NCBI RefSeq assembly: GCF_900129095.1
Contig: NZ_FQVA01000001.1
Location: forward strand, 806,001 to 870,000
Reading direction: 5' to 3'
Length of the DNA stretch: 64,000 nucleotides
Source: Microbulbifer donghaiensis
Lineage (GTDB): Bacteria; Pseudomonadota; Gammaproteobacteria; Pseudomonadales; Cellvibrionaceae
This document shows positions 44,801 to 54,192 of the stretch, piece after piece (position 1 is the first letter of the stretch; each line of letters opens with the position of its first letter). A program made the translations under genes and the position numbers. The notes beneath the pieces are model-generated. The model was not told where the DNA came from. It saw only the letters and a list, made by a program, of their open reading frames with translations, and ran no database searches.

Positions 44801-47659
44801 ATGGCCGCATCCAAGCTCCCGCATCCGGCACAGGATTCGCCGCCCCGCCTCCGCTCGCTGCGCGCGATTCTCTTTCGCTTTACCCTTGCGCCCGCCCTGG
44901 TGCTGGCACTGATTCTCGGCGTTGTCTTTACCCTTCAGCAAATGCACGACCGCCGCCAGCTACTGCTGAGCCACGGCCGCGCCAGCGCGGAGCAGCTGGC
45001 TGAACTGATCGATCTGAGCGGCGGCCAGCCCACGGAGCTGCGGATGGAGTGGCTGCACCGCAGCCTGCTGACCCTGATGCTGGAAAAGGACATGGTGCGC
45101 TCGGTACAGATCTACTCTACCGAGGCGAGTGCGAATTCCCCTCTCGACCCGAAAACCGGGCTGCGATTACTGGACAGCGTTGGGCCGCGCCCGAAGACCT
45201 TCATCAGCCGCGAGCTGCTGCAAGGCAATGAGCCTTTTGTGTTTGAGCGGGACAATAGCCTGCAGATACTGCAACCGCTGAAAGCCGACGTCACCACCTG
45301 CTGGATCGGCATCGAGCTGCACCGCCCCTACTTTCTCGTCGGCACTTACCAGGTCGTATTGATCGGCCTGGTCGGGCTGATCATCTGCTCCCTCGCGGCG
45401 CTGATCTGGTCGGTATTTGTATCCGAGCGTTTTGCCCACAGTCTCACCAGACTCGGGCACACCCTCGAGGCCATTGGCCGCGGCCAGTTCAACAGACGGG
45501 CAGAAGCAACCGACACCCGCGAACTCGCCACACTGGCGGAACAGATCAACGAGATGTCGGAGAACCTCTCGATATATCAACGGGAGTACAAATCGAACCT
45601 GCTCCAGTCAATGGAGGACCTGCGCCAGTCACTGGACAGCATGGAAGAGCAAAATATCGAACTGGACCTGGCGCGCAAGAAAGCCCTGGAAACAAGCAGG
45701 ATCAAATCCACCTTCCTCGCCAACACCAGCCACGAAATTCGCACACCGCTGAACGGCATTATCGGTTTCACCAACCTGCTGCTGAAAACCGATATCGATG
45801 AGCTGCAACAGGACTACCTGCAAACCATTCTGCGGTCGTCCGAGAATTTGCTCACCACCATCAACGATATCCTGGACTTCTCCCGTATCGAATCCGGCAA
45901 CCTGGTGCTCGATCACATCCCGATGAACCTCGGCCAATTACTCGAGGAAACCCTGCAGATACTGGCGCCCTTCGCCTATGAACAGCGGCTTGAACTGGTG
46001 CCGCTGATCGACGCCCAGCTGCCCAGCGCCCTGGTCGGTGATCCCCTGCGAATCAAGCAGATTCTGACCAACCTGGTGGGCAACGCAGTGCGCAGCTCCG
46101 AAGACGGCAATATTCCCGTGCGCATGAGTGTACAGAGCAGCAAAGATGCGGAACTGATGATCCGCATCAGCGTCACCGACCTGGGAAACCGCATGGACGA
46201 GCTGAGCCGGCGGGAATTGCACCAGATACTGGTGAGCAACACGCAGCAGCACAACCAGCAAATCAGCAACAACGGCCTGGGGCTGGCCATTGCCCGCAGC
46301 CTGGTCGAGCGAATGCGTGGCAGCATCGGTATCGACGAGGCAGCCGGCGGCGGCAATACCTTCTGGGTGCTTCTGCCGCTACAGCTGGAACGCAACCGCT
46401 CCTTGCCGGTACGCGATCAGTTCCCGGGCTGCCGCCTGTTGCTCGCCGACCCGAATCGCATGACACGGATGCAGGTGGCGCAACTGCTCAAACTCTGGCA
46501 GGTGGAACCGATTGAGCTTGCCGATGCCGACACTTTGCAGCCGGCTATCGAACAAATGTGGCGCCACGATGCGCTGCCCGATGCGGTCATCATCGACACA
46601 GCCATCGCCCGGGGCGACTTCGACACCTTTATCGGTACCGTGCAGTCCCTCGTGGACACCTATCAGTGTCGGGTGATCATACAGGGCTCTCCGGTGGAAC
46701 TGCGTCGCTGCTACGAGCAATTGCGCACTCGCGTTCTGACTTTTCTCCCGAAACCGGTCACCCGCGACAACCTGTTGCGCGCGCTCAAGCGAGCCGCGCC
46801 ACATCAGACCCAGCAGCGCCCCAGCGGCATCCACCCGGCCCTGCCATGGCCCGCGGTTCCGCGGGTGCTGGCCGTCGATGACCACGAAGCCAATCGACTT
46901 CTGGTCAGTGAACTGCTGCGCGCCCAGGGCGTCGAGGCAACCATTGCCGCCAGTGGCGAGGAGGCCCTGGAGCTGTGGCAGCGGGCCAGGGAACAGGGAC
47001 AGGGCTTCGACCTGATATTTATGGACATCCAGATGCCCGGTATGGATGGAATCGAAGCGACAAAACACATTCGCGAACGGGAAAGCGGCCGGCGCATTCC
47101 GATCATTGCATTGACGGCACACGCCGGCGCCGAGGAAAAGGCGCGATTGCTCTCCGCCGGGCTCGACGACTACCTCAGTAAACCGGTCAGCGAGGCTCAA
47201 CTCTCGCACATGATCAAACGCTGGATGAAAATACTGGCACCGACGCTGCCCGATCAGCAAAGTTTCGAACGCCTGCGCCTGGTGGATATCGGCGAGAGCC
47301 TCAATCTCAGCAATGACGATGCCCGCCTCGCACGGGATATGATGCAGATGCTCATCAAGGGACTGATTTCCGACGAACAGGAGTTGAGCCGTCTGCGCAG
47401 TACCGGCGACCACAAGGGCATGTTTGAGCTGGCACACCGAATGCACGGTGGCTGCTGTTATTGCGGGGTCCCCCGGCTGCGTGAAGCGACCTCCCGATTG
47501 CAGGAAGAGCTGCGCCCACTGCAGAGTCACGATTCGGCAGACATTAACCGACGGAGTGTCGAGGCGGTGCTACAGGAAATTCGCGCGCTGCGGGAATGGG
47601 CATCAGAACAGGACCTGGATGCACTGTTCGGACTCGAGACGGCTGAGAAAGAAGCCTGA
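44801..47659 (+). CDS. barA: Hybrid sensor kinase BarA/GacS
   Basis: 952 aa. Domains in order: N-terminal membrane span (about 27-47), periplasmic sensor region (about 48-180), second span (185-210), HAMP (about 210-262), HisKA with phosphoacceptor His311 in FLANTSHEIRTPLNGIIGF, HATPase_c (about 405-530), a receiver-like domain without clear acid pocket (about 543-660, VIIDTA), a true receiver with Asp742 (FDLIFMDIQMPGMDG) and Lys in YLSKPVS, and an Hpt domain with His879 (LAHRMHGG). It would phosphorylate GacA/UvrY and activate Csr/Rsm small RNAs. Odd: the ATP-binding G1 box is DLGNRMDE (460-467) instead of DxGxG, and the G2 box is NNGLGL. No tRNA or uvrY gene lies next to it. Confidence 0.93.
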   Translation: MAASKLPHPAQDSPPRLRSLRAILFRFTLAPALVLALILGVVFTLQQMHDRRQLLLSHGRASAEQLAELIDLSGGQPTELRMEWLHRSLLTLMLEKDMVRSVQIYSTEASANSPLDPKTGLRLLDSVGPRPKTFISRELLQGNEPFVFERDNSLQILQPLKADVTTCWIGIELHRPYFLVGTYQVVLIGLVGLIICSLAALIWSVFVSERFAHSLTRLGHTLEAIGRGQFNRRAEATDTRELATLAEQINEMSENLSIYQREYKSNLLQSMEDLRQSLDSMEEQNIELDLARKKALETSRIKSTFLANTSHEIRTPLNGIIGFTNLLLKTDIDELQQDYLQTILRSSENLLTTINDILDFSRIESGNLVLDHIPMNLGQLLEETLQILAPFAYEQRLELVPLIDAQLPSALVGDPLRIKQILTNLVGNAVRSSEDGNIPVRMSVQSSKDAELMIRISVTDLGNRMDELSRRELHQILVSNTQQHNQQISNNGLGLAIARSLVERMRGSIGIDEAAGGGNTFWVLLPLQLERNRSLPVRDQFPGCRLLLADPNRMTRMQVAQLLKLWQVEPIELADADTLQPAIEQMWRHDALPDAVIIDTAIARGDFDTFIGTVQSLVDTYQCRVIIQGSPVELRRCYEQLRTRVLTFLPKPVTRDNLLRALKRAAPHQTQQRPSGIHPALPWPAVPRVLAVDDHEANRLLVSELLRAQGVEATIAASGEEALELWQRAREQGQGFDLIFMDIQMPGMDGIEATKHIRERESGRRIPIIALTAHAGAEEKARLLSAGLDDYLSKPVSEAQLSHMIKRWMKILAPTLPDQQSFERLRLVDIGESLNLSNDDARLARDMMQMLIKGLISDEQELSRLRSTGDHKGMFELAHRMHGGCCYCGVPRLREATSRLQEELRPLQSHDSADINRRSVEAVLQEIRALREWASEQDLDALFGLETAEKEA

Positions 47660-47715
47660 GCCCGAACGGGCAAACCAGTCCGCCATTATTGCCGAGCCGT
47701 CGAACTGAGCCTCGC

Positions 47716-48099
47716 TCAGCCCTCAAAAATCACGAATGCCAGGGCGAAGTCTTTTTCGTCCGACAGGCTCAGGTGAATCCGCGCCACGCCCATCGCGTCG
47801 GCGCGCGCCTTTGCCTCTCCGGACAAAATCACCTGTGGTGCCTCGCCCTTGCGGCGCCGCACCTCGATATGCTGCCAGGATATCCCCCGACCAATACCCG
47901 TACCCAGGGCCTTGCCGAGCGCCTCCTTGGCGGCAAAACGCTTGCACAGGTAGGCAGCGCGGTTGGGAATTGCCAGTTCCGCAAACGCGTATCGCTCCCC
48001 GACGGAAAGCACCCGTTCGACAAAGCGGTCGCCGAAGCGGCGCCAGGCGGCCTCTATGCGCGTGTAACTGCAGATATCCGTGCCGATACTAACGATCAT
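47716..48099 (-). CDS. acpS: Holo-[acyl-carrier-protein] synthase
   Basis: 127 aa. Transfers 4'-phosphopantetheine from CoA to apo-ACP. AcpS motifs: IVSIGTDICSYTRIEAAWRRFG (Mg-binding Asp) and YLCKRFAAKEALGKALGTGIGRGISWQHIEV (Glu of the K-E-A motif). It overlaps the end of recO by 11 bases. The usual neighbour pdxJ is missing from the recO-acpS junction. Confidence 0.95.
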   Translation of the reverse strand: MIVSIGTDICSYTRIEAAWRRFGDRFVERVLSVGERYAFAELAIPNRAAYLCKRFAAKEALGKALGTGIGRGISWQHIEVRRRKGEAPQVILSGEAKARADAMGVARIHLSLSDEKDFALAFVIFEG

Positions 48100-48847
48100 T
48101 GTTGCGGTAAACCTGTCGAAAAAGTTCGCGGCTCTGTAGTGGGCGATCGCCCAGCAGCGGGGCTAAAAGTAGCCGGGTAAGTCTCTTGGCCGGAGACAAC
48201 AAGGCCGCGGGAAATTCCTCGCCCCCCAAAGCCTGTTCCAGCCCCAGCAGGTCGGCGCCAGAAAACTCACTCGGGGCCACCCTGTCATCGCCGCCGCGAA
48301 AAACAGGCACAAAGCCGGTTTCACTCTCCAGCCGGTAAGTCGCTCCGGCAGTCACCGGCCCCTGACTGTGGGCACAGTAATTCAACTGGGGGCAGCCACC
48401 CAGCTCCTGCAGCAACTGCAACTCAAATCGCCGCAGCGGGGCCTCCAGCTGTTCTGCACTGCTGCCGTCCAGCAGTGCCAGCTTCTGCAGTAAAGTCTGA
48501 TAGCAGGCGAACAACTCATATTGAGCCTCCCCTGCAGCCAGCAGGCGCACCAGTAGTTCATTGGCATAGAGGCCGGCGTACACGGCCCGGCCCTTCAGCC
48601 AGTTTGCACCGCCTGCGCTCTCCACCGGGCCCAGGGTTTTCAACTCGCCGCGCCCGAGCAGGGACACCAGCAGTGGCGCAAAGGGTTGCAGCGACTGCTG
48701 GCGCCGTTGCTTGTCCCGCCGCGCGCCGCGCGCGACACAGCCGACCCTGCCAAACTCGGGGGTCAGCAGTTCCAATATCAGACTGGAGTCGCTATAGGGG
48801 CGCGAGTGCAGGATGTAGGCGGGCTGTAAGGGTTGCTGTGGCGCCAT
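48089..48847 (-). CDS. recO: DNA repair protein RecO
   Basis: 252 aa. Loads RecA on SSB-coated DNA with RecR. OB-fold N-terminus with QPAYILHSRPYSDSSLILELLTPEFGRVGCVARGAR, then the helical domain YAGLYANELLVRLLAAGEAQYELFACYQTLLQKLA and a degenerate zinc region (LNYCAHSQGPV keeps one Cys). Starts six bases after the GFA-family gene. Length and motifs are normal. Confidence 0.93.
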   Translation of the reverse strand: MAPQQPLQPAYILHSRPYSDSSLILELLTPEFGRVGCVARGARRDKQRRQQSLQPFAPLLVSLLGRGELKTLGPVESAGGANWLKGRAVYAGLYANELLVRLLAAGEAQYELFACYQTLLQKLALLDGSSAEQLEAPLRRFELQLLQELGGCPQLNYCAHSQGPVTAGATYRLESETGFVPVFRGGDDRVAPSEFSGADLLGLEQALGGEEFPAALLSPAKRLTRLLLAPLLGDRPLQSRELFRQVYRNNDR

Positions 48848-48853
48848 GGCTTG

Positions 48854-49249
48854 TCAGGACAGGTGCTCGATATTGTCCGGCAGCGCCACCCAGGAATGTT
48901 GGTGTTCCTCATAGATGGAGACCGGCGGCGCGGGGAAATACGGATCGGCAAAGGCACCCACAGGTACGCCGATCAGCTCCGGTTCCGAATCCAGCTGCAG
49001 GTACACCGTGGCACCACAGCGGGGACAGAAGTGAAAGCGAATACTGTTGCCACTGTCCGCCGTGCGGACGTACTCACAGCTCTTACCTTCCACGACCACT
49101 CGCTCCGCAGGGAACCTCGCCTGTACACCGAAAACACTGCCGGTGCGCCGCTGACACGCCAGGCAGTGGCATACCGAGATTCGCACCGGTTCACCACTGG
49201 CGACCAGCGCAAGTTGTCCGCAGCTGCACTCAGCTTTCCTGGCGATCAT
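48854..49249 (-). CDS. GFA-family (CENP-V) zinc protein
   Basis: 131 aa from ATG 49249. Zinc-binding cysteine pattern of the GFA family: ECSCGQLALVASGEP, then SVCHCLACQRRTGSVFG and FHFCPRCGATVYLQLDSEPELIGVPVGAFADP. The founding member was named glutathione-dependent formaldehyde-activating enzyme; activity of this small paralogue is unknown. It starts 17 bases after era and ends 6 bases before recO, so it is inserted into the era-recO operon without breaking it. Confidence 0.88.
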   Translation of the reverse strand: MIARKAECSCGQLALVASGEPVRISVCHCLACQRRTGSVFGVQARFPAERVVVEGKSCEYVRTADSGNSIRFHFCPRCGATVYLQLDSEPELIGVPVGAFADPYFPAPPVSIYEEHQHSWVALPDNIEHLS

Positions 49250-49265
49250 GGATTGGCCCAGTGAA

Positions 49266-50165
49266 TTATTCGTCCCGGTAGCCGAGACTGCGCAGAGCGC
49301 GCTCGTCATCGGACCAGCCTGACTTCACCTTGACCCACAGGTTGAGCATGACTTTGCTGTCGAACAAGCGCTCCATATCCTCACGCGCCTGGCTGCCGAT
49401 CTGCTTGATGCGCTCGCCCTTGTTGCCGATGATGATGCGCTTCTGCCCGGAGCGCTCCACCAGAATTGCGGCACTGATATGCAATATGGGACCGTCCTGG
49501 TTGAATTCCTCCACCTCGACAGTAACCTGATAGGGCACCTCGGCCCCCAGCTGGCGCATGATTTTTTCGCGCACGATTTCCGCCGCGAGAAAGCGCGAAC
49601 TGCGGTCGGTAATCTGATCTTCGGGGAAAAAGTGCTGCCCCTCCGGCAGGTGCTGCAGAATCACATTTTCCAGCGTGTCGAGATTGATACCCCGCAGTGC
49701 GGAAATAGGAATGACTTCGGCCCGTGGATGGCTGTCGGCCAGTGCCTGTAACTGCGGCAACAGGTCGCCCTTGTCCTCCAGCTGATCCACCTTGTTCACG
49801 GCAATGATCAGCGGGCATTTGATCCCCCGCAGCTTATCTGCCACCAGCTGATCACCCTCGGTCCAGCGGGTGCGCTCTACCACGAACACAACCACATCCA
49901 CGTCGCGAGCGGCACTGGCCGCCGCGCGATTCATGTAGCGGTTGATGGCCTTCTCCTGATTCGAGTGCAGACCCGGAGTATCGACAAAGATGATCTGGTT
50001 TGGCCCCTCGGTCTTGATACCGAGCATGTTGTGCCGAGTCGTCTGCGGCTTGCGCGAGGTAATCGCCAGTTTCTGCCCCAGCAGGTGATTCAGCAGTGTC
50101 GACTTACCCACATTGGGACGGCCGACGATGGCGACATAACCACAGCGGGAGGGTTGGTCGTTCAA
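49266..50165 (-). CDS. era: Ribosome-assembly GTPase Era
   Basis: 299 aa. Binds the 3' end of 16S rRNA during 30S maturation. GTPase motifs: G1 [13 protein letters not shown]3 DTPGLHSN, G4 NKVDQLED, G5 SALRG; C-terminal KH domain with [27 protein letters not shown]. Separated from rnc by about 95 bases, in the conserved lepB-rnc-era-recO order. Confidence 0.96.
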   Translation of the reverse strand: MNDQPSRCGYVAIVGRPNVGKSTLLNHLLGQKLAITSRKPQTTRHNMLGIKTEGPNQIIFVDTPGLHSNQEKAINRYMNRAAASAARDVDVVVFVVERTRWTEGDQLVADKLRGIKCPLIIAVNKVDQLEDKGDLLPQLQALADSHPRAEVIPISALRGINLDTLENVILQHLPEGQHFFPEDQITDRSSRFLAAEIVREKIMRQLGAEVPYQVTVEVEEFNQDGPILHISAAILVERSGQKRIIIGNKGERIKQIGSQAREDMERLFDSKVMLNLWVKVKSGWSDDERALRSLGYRDE

Positions 50166-50259
50166 TCAATTTCTCCGAAAAGTTGTGCGGGGATCCGCCA
50201 AACGCGGCAGGCCTGTCTCGGCTCGATTTCGCGTTTGGACAACCCTGAAAATAATAGCG

Positions 50260-50940
50260 TCATCCCTGCCCGGTCAGGCGATTGTACGCCTCGGTGGCGG
50301 CGGCTTTTTCAGCGTTGCGGCGACTGCTGGCCTCGCCCCGCACCGGCTGCGCCAGACCGCTGACCCGGCACTCGACCACAAACTGTTGGGCGTGCTCGGC
50401 ACCGGCGATTTCCACCACCTTGTACTCCGGCAGCGGCTTCTGGCGCGCCTGCAGCCATTCCTGCAGGCGGGTCTTGGGATCCTTGGCAGTCTCCAGGGAC
50501 AGGTTTTGCAGGCGAGAGGCGAACCAGGCCAGTACTCGCTCGCGGGCGGCTTCCAGACCGGCATCGAGGTAAATAGCGCCGATCAGCGCTTCCACCGCGT
50601 CGGCGAGAATCGAGGCGCGACGGAAGCCACCGCTCTTCATTTCACCTTCGCCGAGACGCAGGCAGTCGCCGATTTCCATCTCCCGCGCCAGTTTCGCCAG
50701 GGTTTCGCCACTGACCAGCTGCGCGCGCAGGCGGCTCAACTGCCCTTCCCGGCCCTCGGGAAACTTTTCGAACAAGGCGGCGCCGATGGTGAAGCCGAGG
50801 ATTGAATCTCCGAGAAATTCCAACCGCTCGTTATTGCGGCTGCCATGGGAGCGGTGAGTTAGCGCCAGTTCCAGCAGGTCCCGGCGCTCAAAGCGGTGGC
50901 CGAGGCGCTGGCACAGGCGCTCGAGAAGAAGATCAGTCAC
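50260..50940 (-). CDS. rnc: Ribonuclease III
   Basis: 226 aa. Cleaves double-stranded RNA, including rRNA precursors. RNase III domain with the signature [17 protein letters not shown] (about residues 37-53) and Asp/Glu ligands ([16 protein letters not shown]), then a dsRNA-binding domain ([22 protein letters not shown] ... [21 protein letters not shown]). Its start overlaps the end of the DUF4845 gene by eight bases. Confidence 0.96.
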   Translation of the reverse strand: MTDLLLERLCQRLGHRFERRDLLELALTHRSHGSRNNERLEFLGDSILGFTIGAALFEKFPEGREGQLSRLRAQLVSGETLAKLAREMEIGDCLRLGEGEMKSGGFRRASILADAVEALIGAIYLDAGLEAARERVLAWFASRLQNLSLETAKDPKTRLQEWLQARQKPLPEYKVVEIAGAEHAQQFVVECRVSGLAQPVRGEASSRRNAEKAAATEAYNRLTGQG

Positions 50941-51376
50941 GTTTGCGGTATTGCTCCAGATCTACCAGCGGTTCACAGCAGAGCTCCGGCTTGGCGGTAT
51001 TGAGCTGCTTGTTAAACTTCATCACGACATCGATGTTATGGATCAAGGGCTGGCGCAGCTCGTAGTCGATACTAACCAGCATGCCTTCGGCACCGCGAAT
51101 GACCTGTACCGACTTGGTCGGTTCACCGCGGACATTGTTGAGCATGAAGTAGGTTTGCAGATCCCGAACTATCTCGCCGCGATTCATATCCCGGATATTG
51201 CCTTTTTCAGCCAGATCCTTCAGGCCATTTTCGACGTGCATGGCGTCCACGTATCCCGGCGCTAATTTAGACGCAAACAGAATAATCAAAGCGAAACCGG
51301 AGATATAAAAAATAAGGCTCCAGTAACTCATGCCCCGCTGACCGCGCAGAGAAGAACGGATATTCCCACTCATTGA
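50933..51376 (-). CDS. DUF4845 membrane protein
   Basis: 147 aa from ATG 51376, preceded by GAGGGTGA. One N-terminal transmembrane helix after a short basic segment ([34 protein letters not shown]), pilin-like in look, then a soluble domain with [22 protein letters not shown] and [22 protein letters not shown]. Function unknown, but its place between lepB and rnc is conserved in pseudomonads. The ATG at 51376 suits the N-terminus better than 51391. Confidence 0.85.
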   Translation of the reverse strand, partial: SMSGNIRSSLRGQRGMSYWSLIFYISGFALIILFASKLAPGYVDAMHVENGLKDLAEKGNIRDMNRGEIVRDLQTYFMLNNVRGEPTKSVQVIRGAEGMLVSIDYELRQPLIHNIDVVMKFNKQLNTAKPELCCEPLVDLEQYRKRD

Positions 51377-51422
51377 ATCACCCTCGATCATTATTGCTGT
51401 AATTTATTCGATCGTAACGCGT

Positions 51423-52190
51423 TTACTGGATTGTGCCTACACGGCTGAAACTCGGCAAACTGAGCAGCTTGTCCCAGTGCATCCAGATAGCGAAAGCCTT
51501 GCCCACCACATCGCGCTCCGGCACAAAGCCCCAGGCGCGGCTGTCCAGGCTGTTATCACGGTTGTCGCCCATCATAAAGTAATGCCCCTCCGGTACCGTC
51601 GCACTGAAGTTACTGTAGCGACTGGGCATGATGTCCTTGGCCATCAGGTGGCGGCGACCGTATATCTCCTCCCACAGGACTTCTACCTGCGGATTGGCCG
51701 GCGGCAGTGCCTGGATCAGTTCCTGCGGCGCCCGCTCACCATTGATATACAGTACATTGTTCTTCATTTCGACCTTGTCGCCGGGAAGGCCAATGACCCG
51801 CTTGATGAAGTAGGTATCGTTCATATGCGGCGGGAAGAACACCATCACGTCGCCGCGCTGGGGCTCACCGACACCCACCACCTTGGTGCGGGACACAGGC
51901 AGGCGCAGACCGTAGGCATACTTGTTGACCAGGATAAAATCACCCACCTGCAATGTCGGCACCATAGACGCGGAGGGAATCTGGAAGGGCTCCACGATAA
52001 AGGAGCGCAGCACAAATACGATCGCCAGTACCGGAAAGAAGGACTTGGCATATTCCACCACGACCGGTTCTTCCGCCCGCTCCCCGGCTTGCGCCCGGCG
52101 CCGGCGCGCGAAAAACAGGCTGTCTACCAGCCAGATAACGCCGGTAATAATAACCAGCCAGAGCAGAATCAGGGGGAAATTAATATCCAT
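51423..52190 (-). CDS. lepB: Signal peptidase I
   Basis: 255 aa inner-membrane protease that removes signal peptides. One N-terminal membrane segment (FPLILLWLVIITGVIWLVDSLF), a second hydrophobic stretch (SFFPVLAIVFVLRSFIV), the catalytic Ser in FQIPSASMVPTLQVGDFILVNK and the catalytic Lys in NDTYFIKRVIGLPGDKVE; box E is GHYFMMGDNRDNSLDSR. Downstream of lepA with 50 bases between, as in most proteobacteria. Confidence 0.96.
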   Translation of the reverse strand: MDINFPLILLWLVIITGVIWLVDSLFFARRRRAQAGERAEEPVVVEYAKSFFPVLAIVFVLRSFIVEPFQIPSASMVPTLQVGDFILVNKYAYGLRLPVSRTKVVGVGEPQRGDVMVFFPPHMNDTYFIKRVIGLPGDKVEMKNNVLYINGERAPQELIQALPPANPQVEVLWEEIYGRRHLMAKDIMPSRYSNFSATVPEGHYFMMGDNRDNSLDSRAWGFVPERDVVGKAFAIWMHWDKLLSLPSFSRVGTIQ

Positions 52191-52240
52191 TCACTATTCT
52201 CTATTGTTCCTTCAAACAAACAGCAGGGCGCGCCGGCGCC

Positions 52241-54046
52241 CTACTGGTCCACTTTCAATACGGCGAGGAAGGCTTCCTGCGGCACTTCCACGCGGCCAAT
52301 CTGCTTCATGCGGCGCTTGCCCGCCTTTTGTTTTTCCAGCAGCTTTTTCTTACGCGTCACATCGCCACCATAACATTTGGCGGTGACGTTTTTGCGCAGA
52401 GCCTTGACCGTAGTACGCGCAACCACTTGCCCGCCAATGGCCGCCTGAATCGCCACGTCAAACATCTGCCGTGGAATCAATTCTTTCATTTTCTCTGCCA
52501 TGGCGCGGCCCTTGTGCTGCGCGTTGTCGCGGTGCACGATCAGGGCCAGGGCGTCGACGCGATCGCCATTGATCAGAATATCCAGGCGCACCAGCCTTGC
52601 CGGCTCGAAACGCACGAATCCGTAATCCAGTGAGGCGAACCCGCGGCTCACCGACTTGAGGCGATCGAAGAAGTCCATCACCACCTCACTCATGGGCAGT
52701 TCATAGCGCAGGGAGACCTGGCTGCCCACATACTGCATGTCCTTCTGGATACCGCGCTTCTCTACACAGAGGGTAATAACATTGCCCAGGTATTCCTGCG
52801 GTACCAGAATATTGACCTCCGCGATGGGCTCGCGCATCTCCTCGATGGAACCGATATCCGGCAGTCGCGAGGGGTTGTCCACCAGCGTCACCGAGCCATC
52901 GCTCTGCGCAACCTCATAGACTACGGTCGGCGCAGTGGTGATCAGGTCCAGATCGTATTCCCGCTCCAGGCGTTCCTGGATGATCTCCATATGGAGCATG
53001 CCGAGAAAACCGCAGCGGAAGCCGAAACCCAGAGCGTCGGAAGTCTCCGGCTCGTAGAACAGCGAGGCGTCGTTCAGTGACAGCTTCTCCAGCGCATCGC
53101 GGAAGGCCTCGTAGTCATCAGAACTGACCGGGAACAGACCCGCGTACACCTGCGGTTTCACTTTCTGGAAGCCCGGCAGCATGGATACTTCCTCGGCACC
53201 CTTGGCGTGGGTCAGGGTATCACCCACCGGCGCACCGTGAATATCCTTGATGCCTGCCACCACGAAGCCCACTTCACCGGCTCGCAGCACGCCGGTCTCC
53301 TTGCGCTTCGGCGTGAAAATACCGACGCTGTCGACCACGTGGGCGCGGGCGATGGATTTGGTCACGATCTTGTCTTTGGTTTTCAGCGTACCCTGAACCA
53401 CGCGCACCAGCGACACCACCCCCAGGTAACTGTCGAACCAGGAGTCAATGATCAATGCCTGCAGCGGCGCCTCCACGTCGCCCTGCGGCGGCGGTACCAG
53501 ACGCACCAGGTCTTCCAGCACGTCCTCCACACCGAGGCCGGACTTGGCACTGCAGCGGGTCGCATCGGTGGCGTCGATTCCGATAATGTCCTCGATTTCC
53601 TCGGCCACCTTGTCCGGATCCGCCTGCGGCAGGTCCATCTTGTTCAGCACCGGGATAACCTCGAGTCCCTGTTCGATCGCCGTGTAGCAATTGGCAACTG
53701 ACTGGGCCTCGACGCCCTGCGCGGCGTCAACCACCAGCAGCGCACCCTCACAGGCGGCCAGCGAGCGGGACACCTCGTAGGAGAAGTCCACGTGACCGGG
53801 CGTATCAATAAAGTTCAGCTGATAGGTCTTGCCATCGCGCGCGGTGTAGTCGAGCGTCACGCTCTGCGCCTTGATGGTGATACCGCGCTCCCGCTCCAGG
53901 TCCATGCTGTCCAGAACCTGCTCGGCCATTTCGCGATCGGACAAGCCACCGCAGACCTGAATAAAGCGGTCCGCCAGAGTGGATTTGCCGTGGTCGATAT
54001 GGGCAATAATGGAGAAATTGCGGATATGGGAGAGATCTGTGGCCAC
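52241..54046 (-). CDS. lepA: Elongation factor 4 (LepA)
   Basis: 601 aa ribosomal GTPase that back-translocates or assists 30S assembly. G1 [14 protein letters not shown]3 [13 protein letters not shown]4 [14 protein letters not shown]-like domains II, III and V follow, and the LepA-specific C-terminal domain ends in [44 protein letters not shown]. Length is exactly that expected. First gene of the lepA-lepB pair; mucD lies upstream. Confidence 0.97.
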   Translation of the reverse strand: MATDLSHIRNFSIIAHIDHGKSTLADRFIQVCGGLSDREMAEQVLDSMDLERERGITIKAQSVTLDYTARDGKTYQLNFIDTPGHVDFSYEVSRSLAACEGALLVVDAAQGVEAQSVANCYTAIEQGLEVIPVLNKMDLPQADPDKVAEEIEDIIGIDATDATRCSAKSGLGVEDVLEDLVRLVPPPQGDVEAPLQALIIDSWFDSYLGVVSLVRVVQGTLKTKDKIVTKSIARAHVVDSVGIFTPKRKETGVLRAGEVGFVVAGIKDIHGAPVGDTLTHAKGAEEVSMLPGFQKVKPQVYAGLFPVSSDDYEAFRDALEKLSLNDASLFYEPETSDALGFGFRCGFLGMLHMEIIQERLEREYDLDLITTAPTVVYEVAQSDGSVTLVDNPSRLPDIGSIEEMREPIAEVNILVPQEYLGNVITLCVEKRGIQKDMQYVGSQVSLRYELPMSEVVMDFFDRLKSVSRGFASLDYGFVRFEPARLVRLDILINGDRVDALALIVHRDNAQHKGRAMAEKMKELIPRQMFDVAIQAAIGGQVVARTTVKALRKNVTAKCYGGDVTRKKKLLEKQKAGKRRMKQIGRVEVPQEAFLAVLKVDQ

Positions 54047-54129
54047 TGCGGAATAAAAATCCTTGGAAAATCAAAATGTTAGCCGGCAGCGGTGCCGGCT
54101 GTGTGGCGCAAGTCTATCAGAACTCGTGT

Positions 54130-54192
54130 GCGGTGGTGAGTGGTTGGTGTCGAGAGGCCTCACGGCCTCGGTCACCAGCCACTCACTACCGC
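54130..54192. terminator. Long hairpin immediately after the mucD stop
   Basis: 54130-54149 and 54173-54192 form a 20-bp stem with two mismatches (GU pairs in RNA on one strand); inside it GAGGCC and GGCCTC make a second stem around TCAC. It abuts the mucD stop codon (54193-54195). No T-run on the minus strand, so it may be an attenuator or an mRNA-stabilising 3' structure between mucD and lepA rather than a full terminator. Confidence 0.6.
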
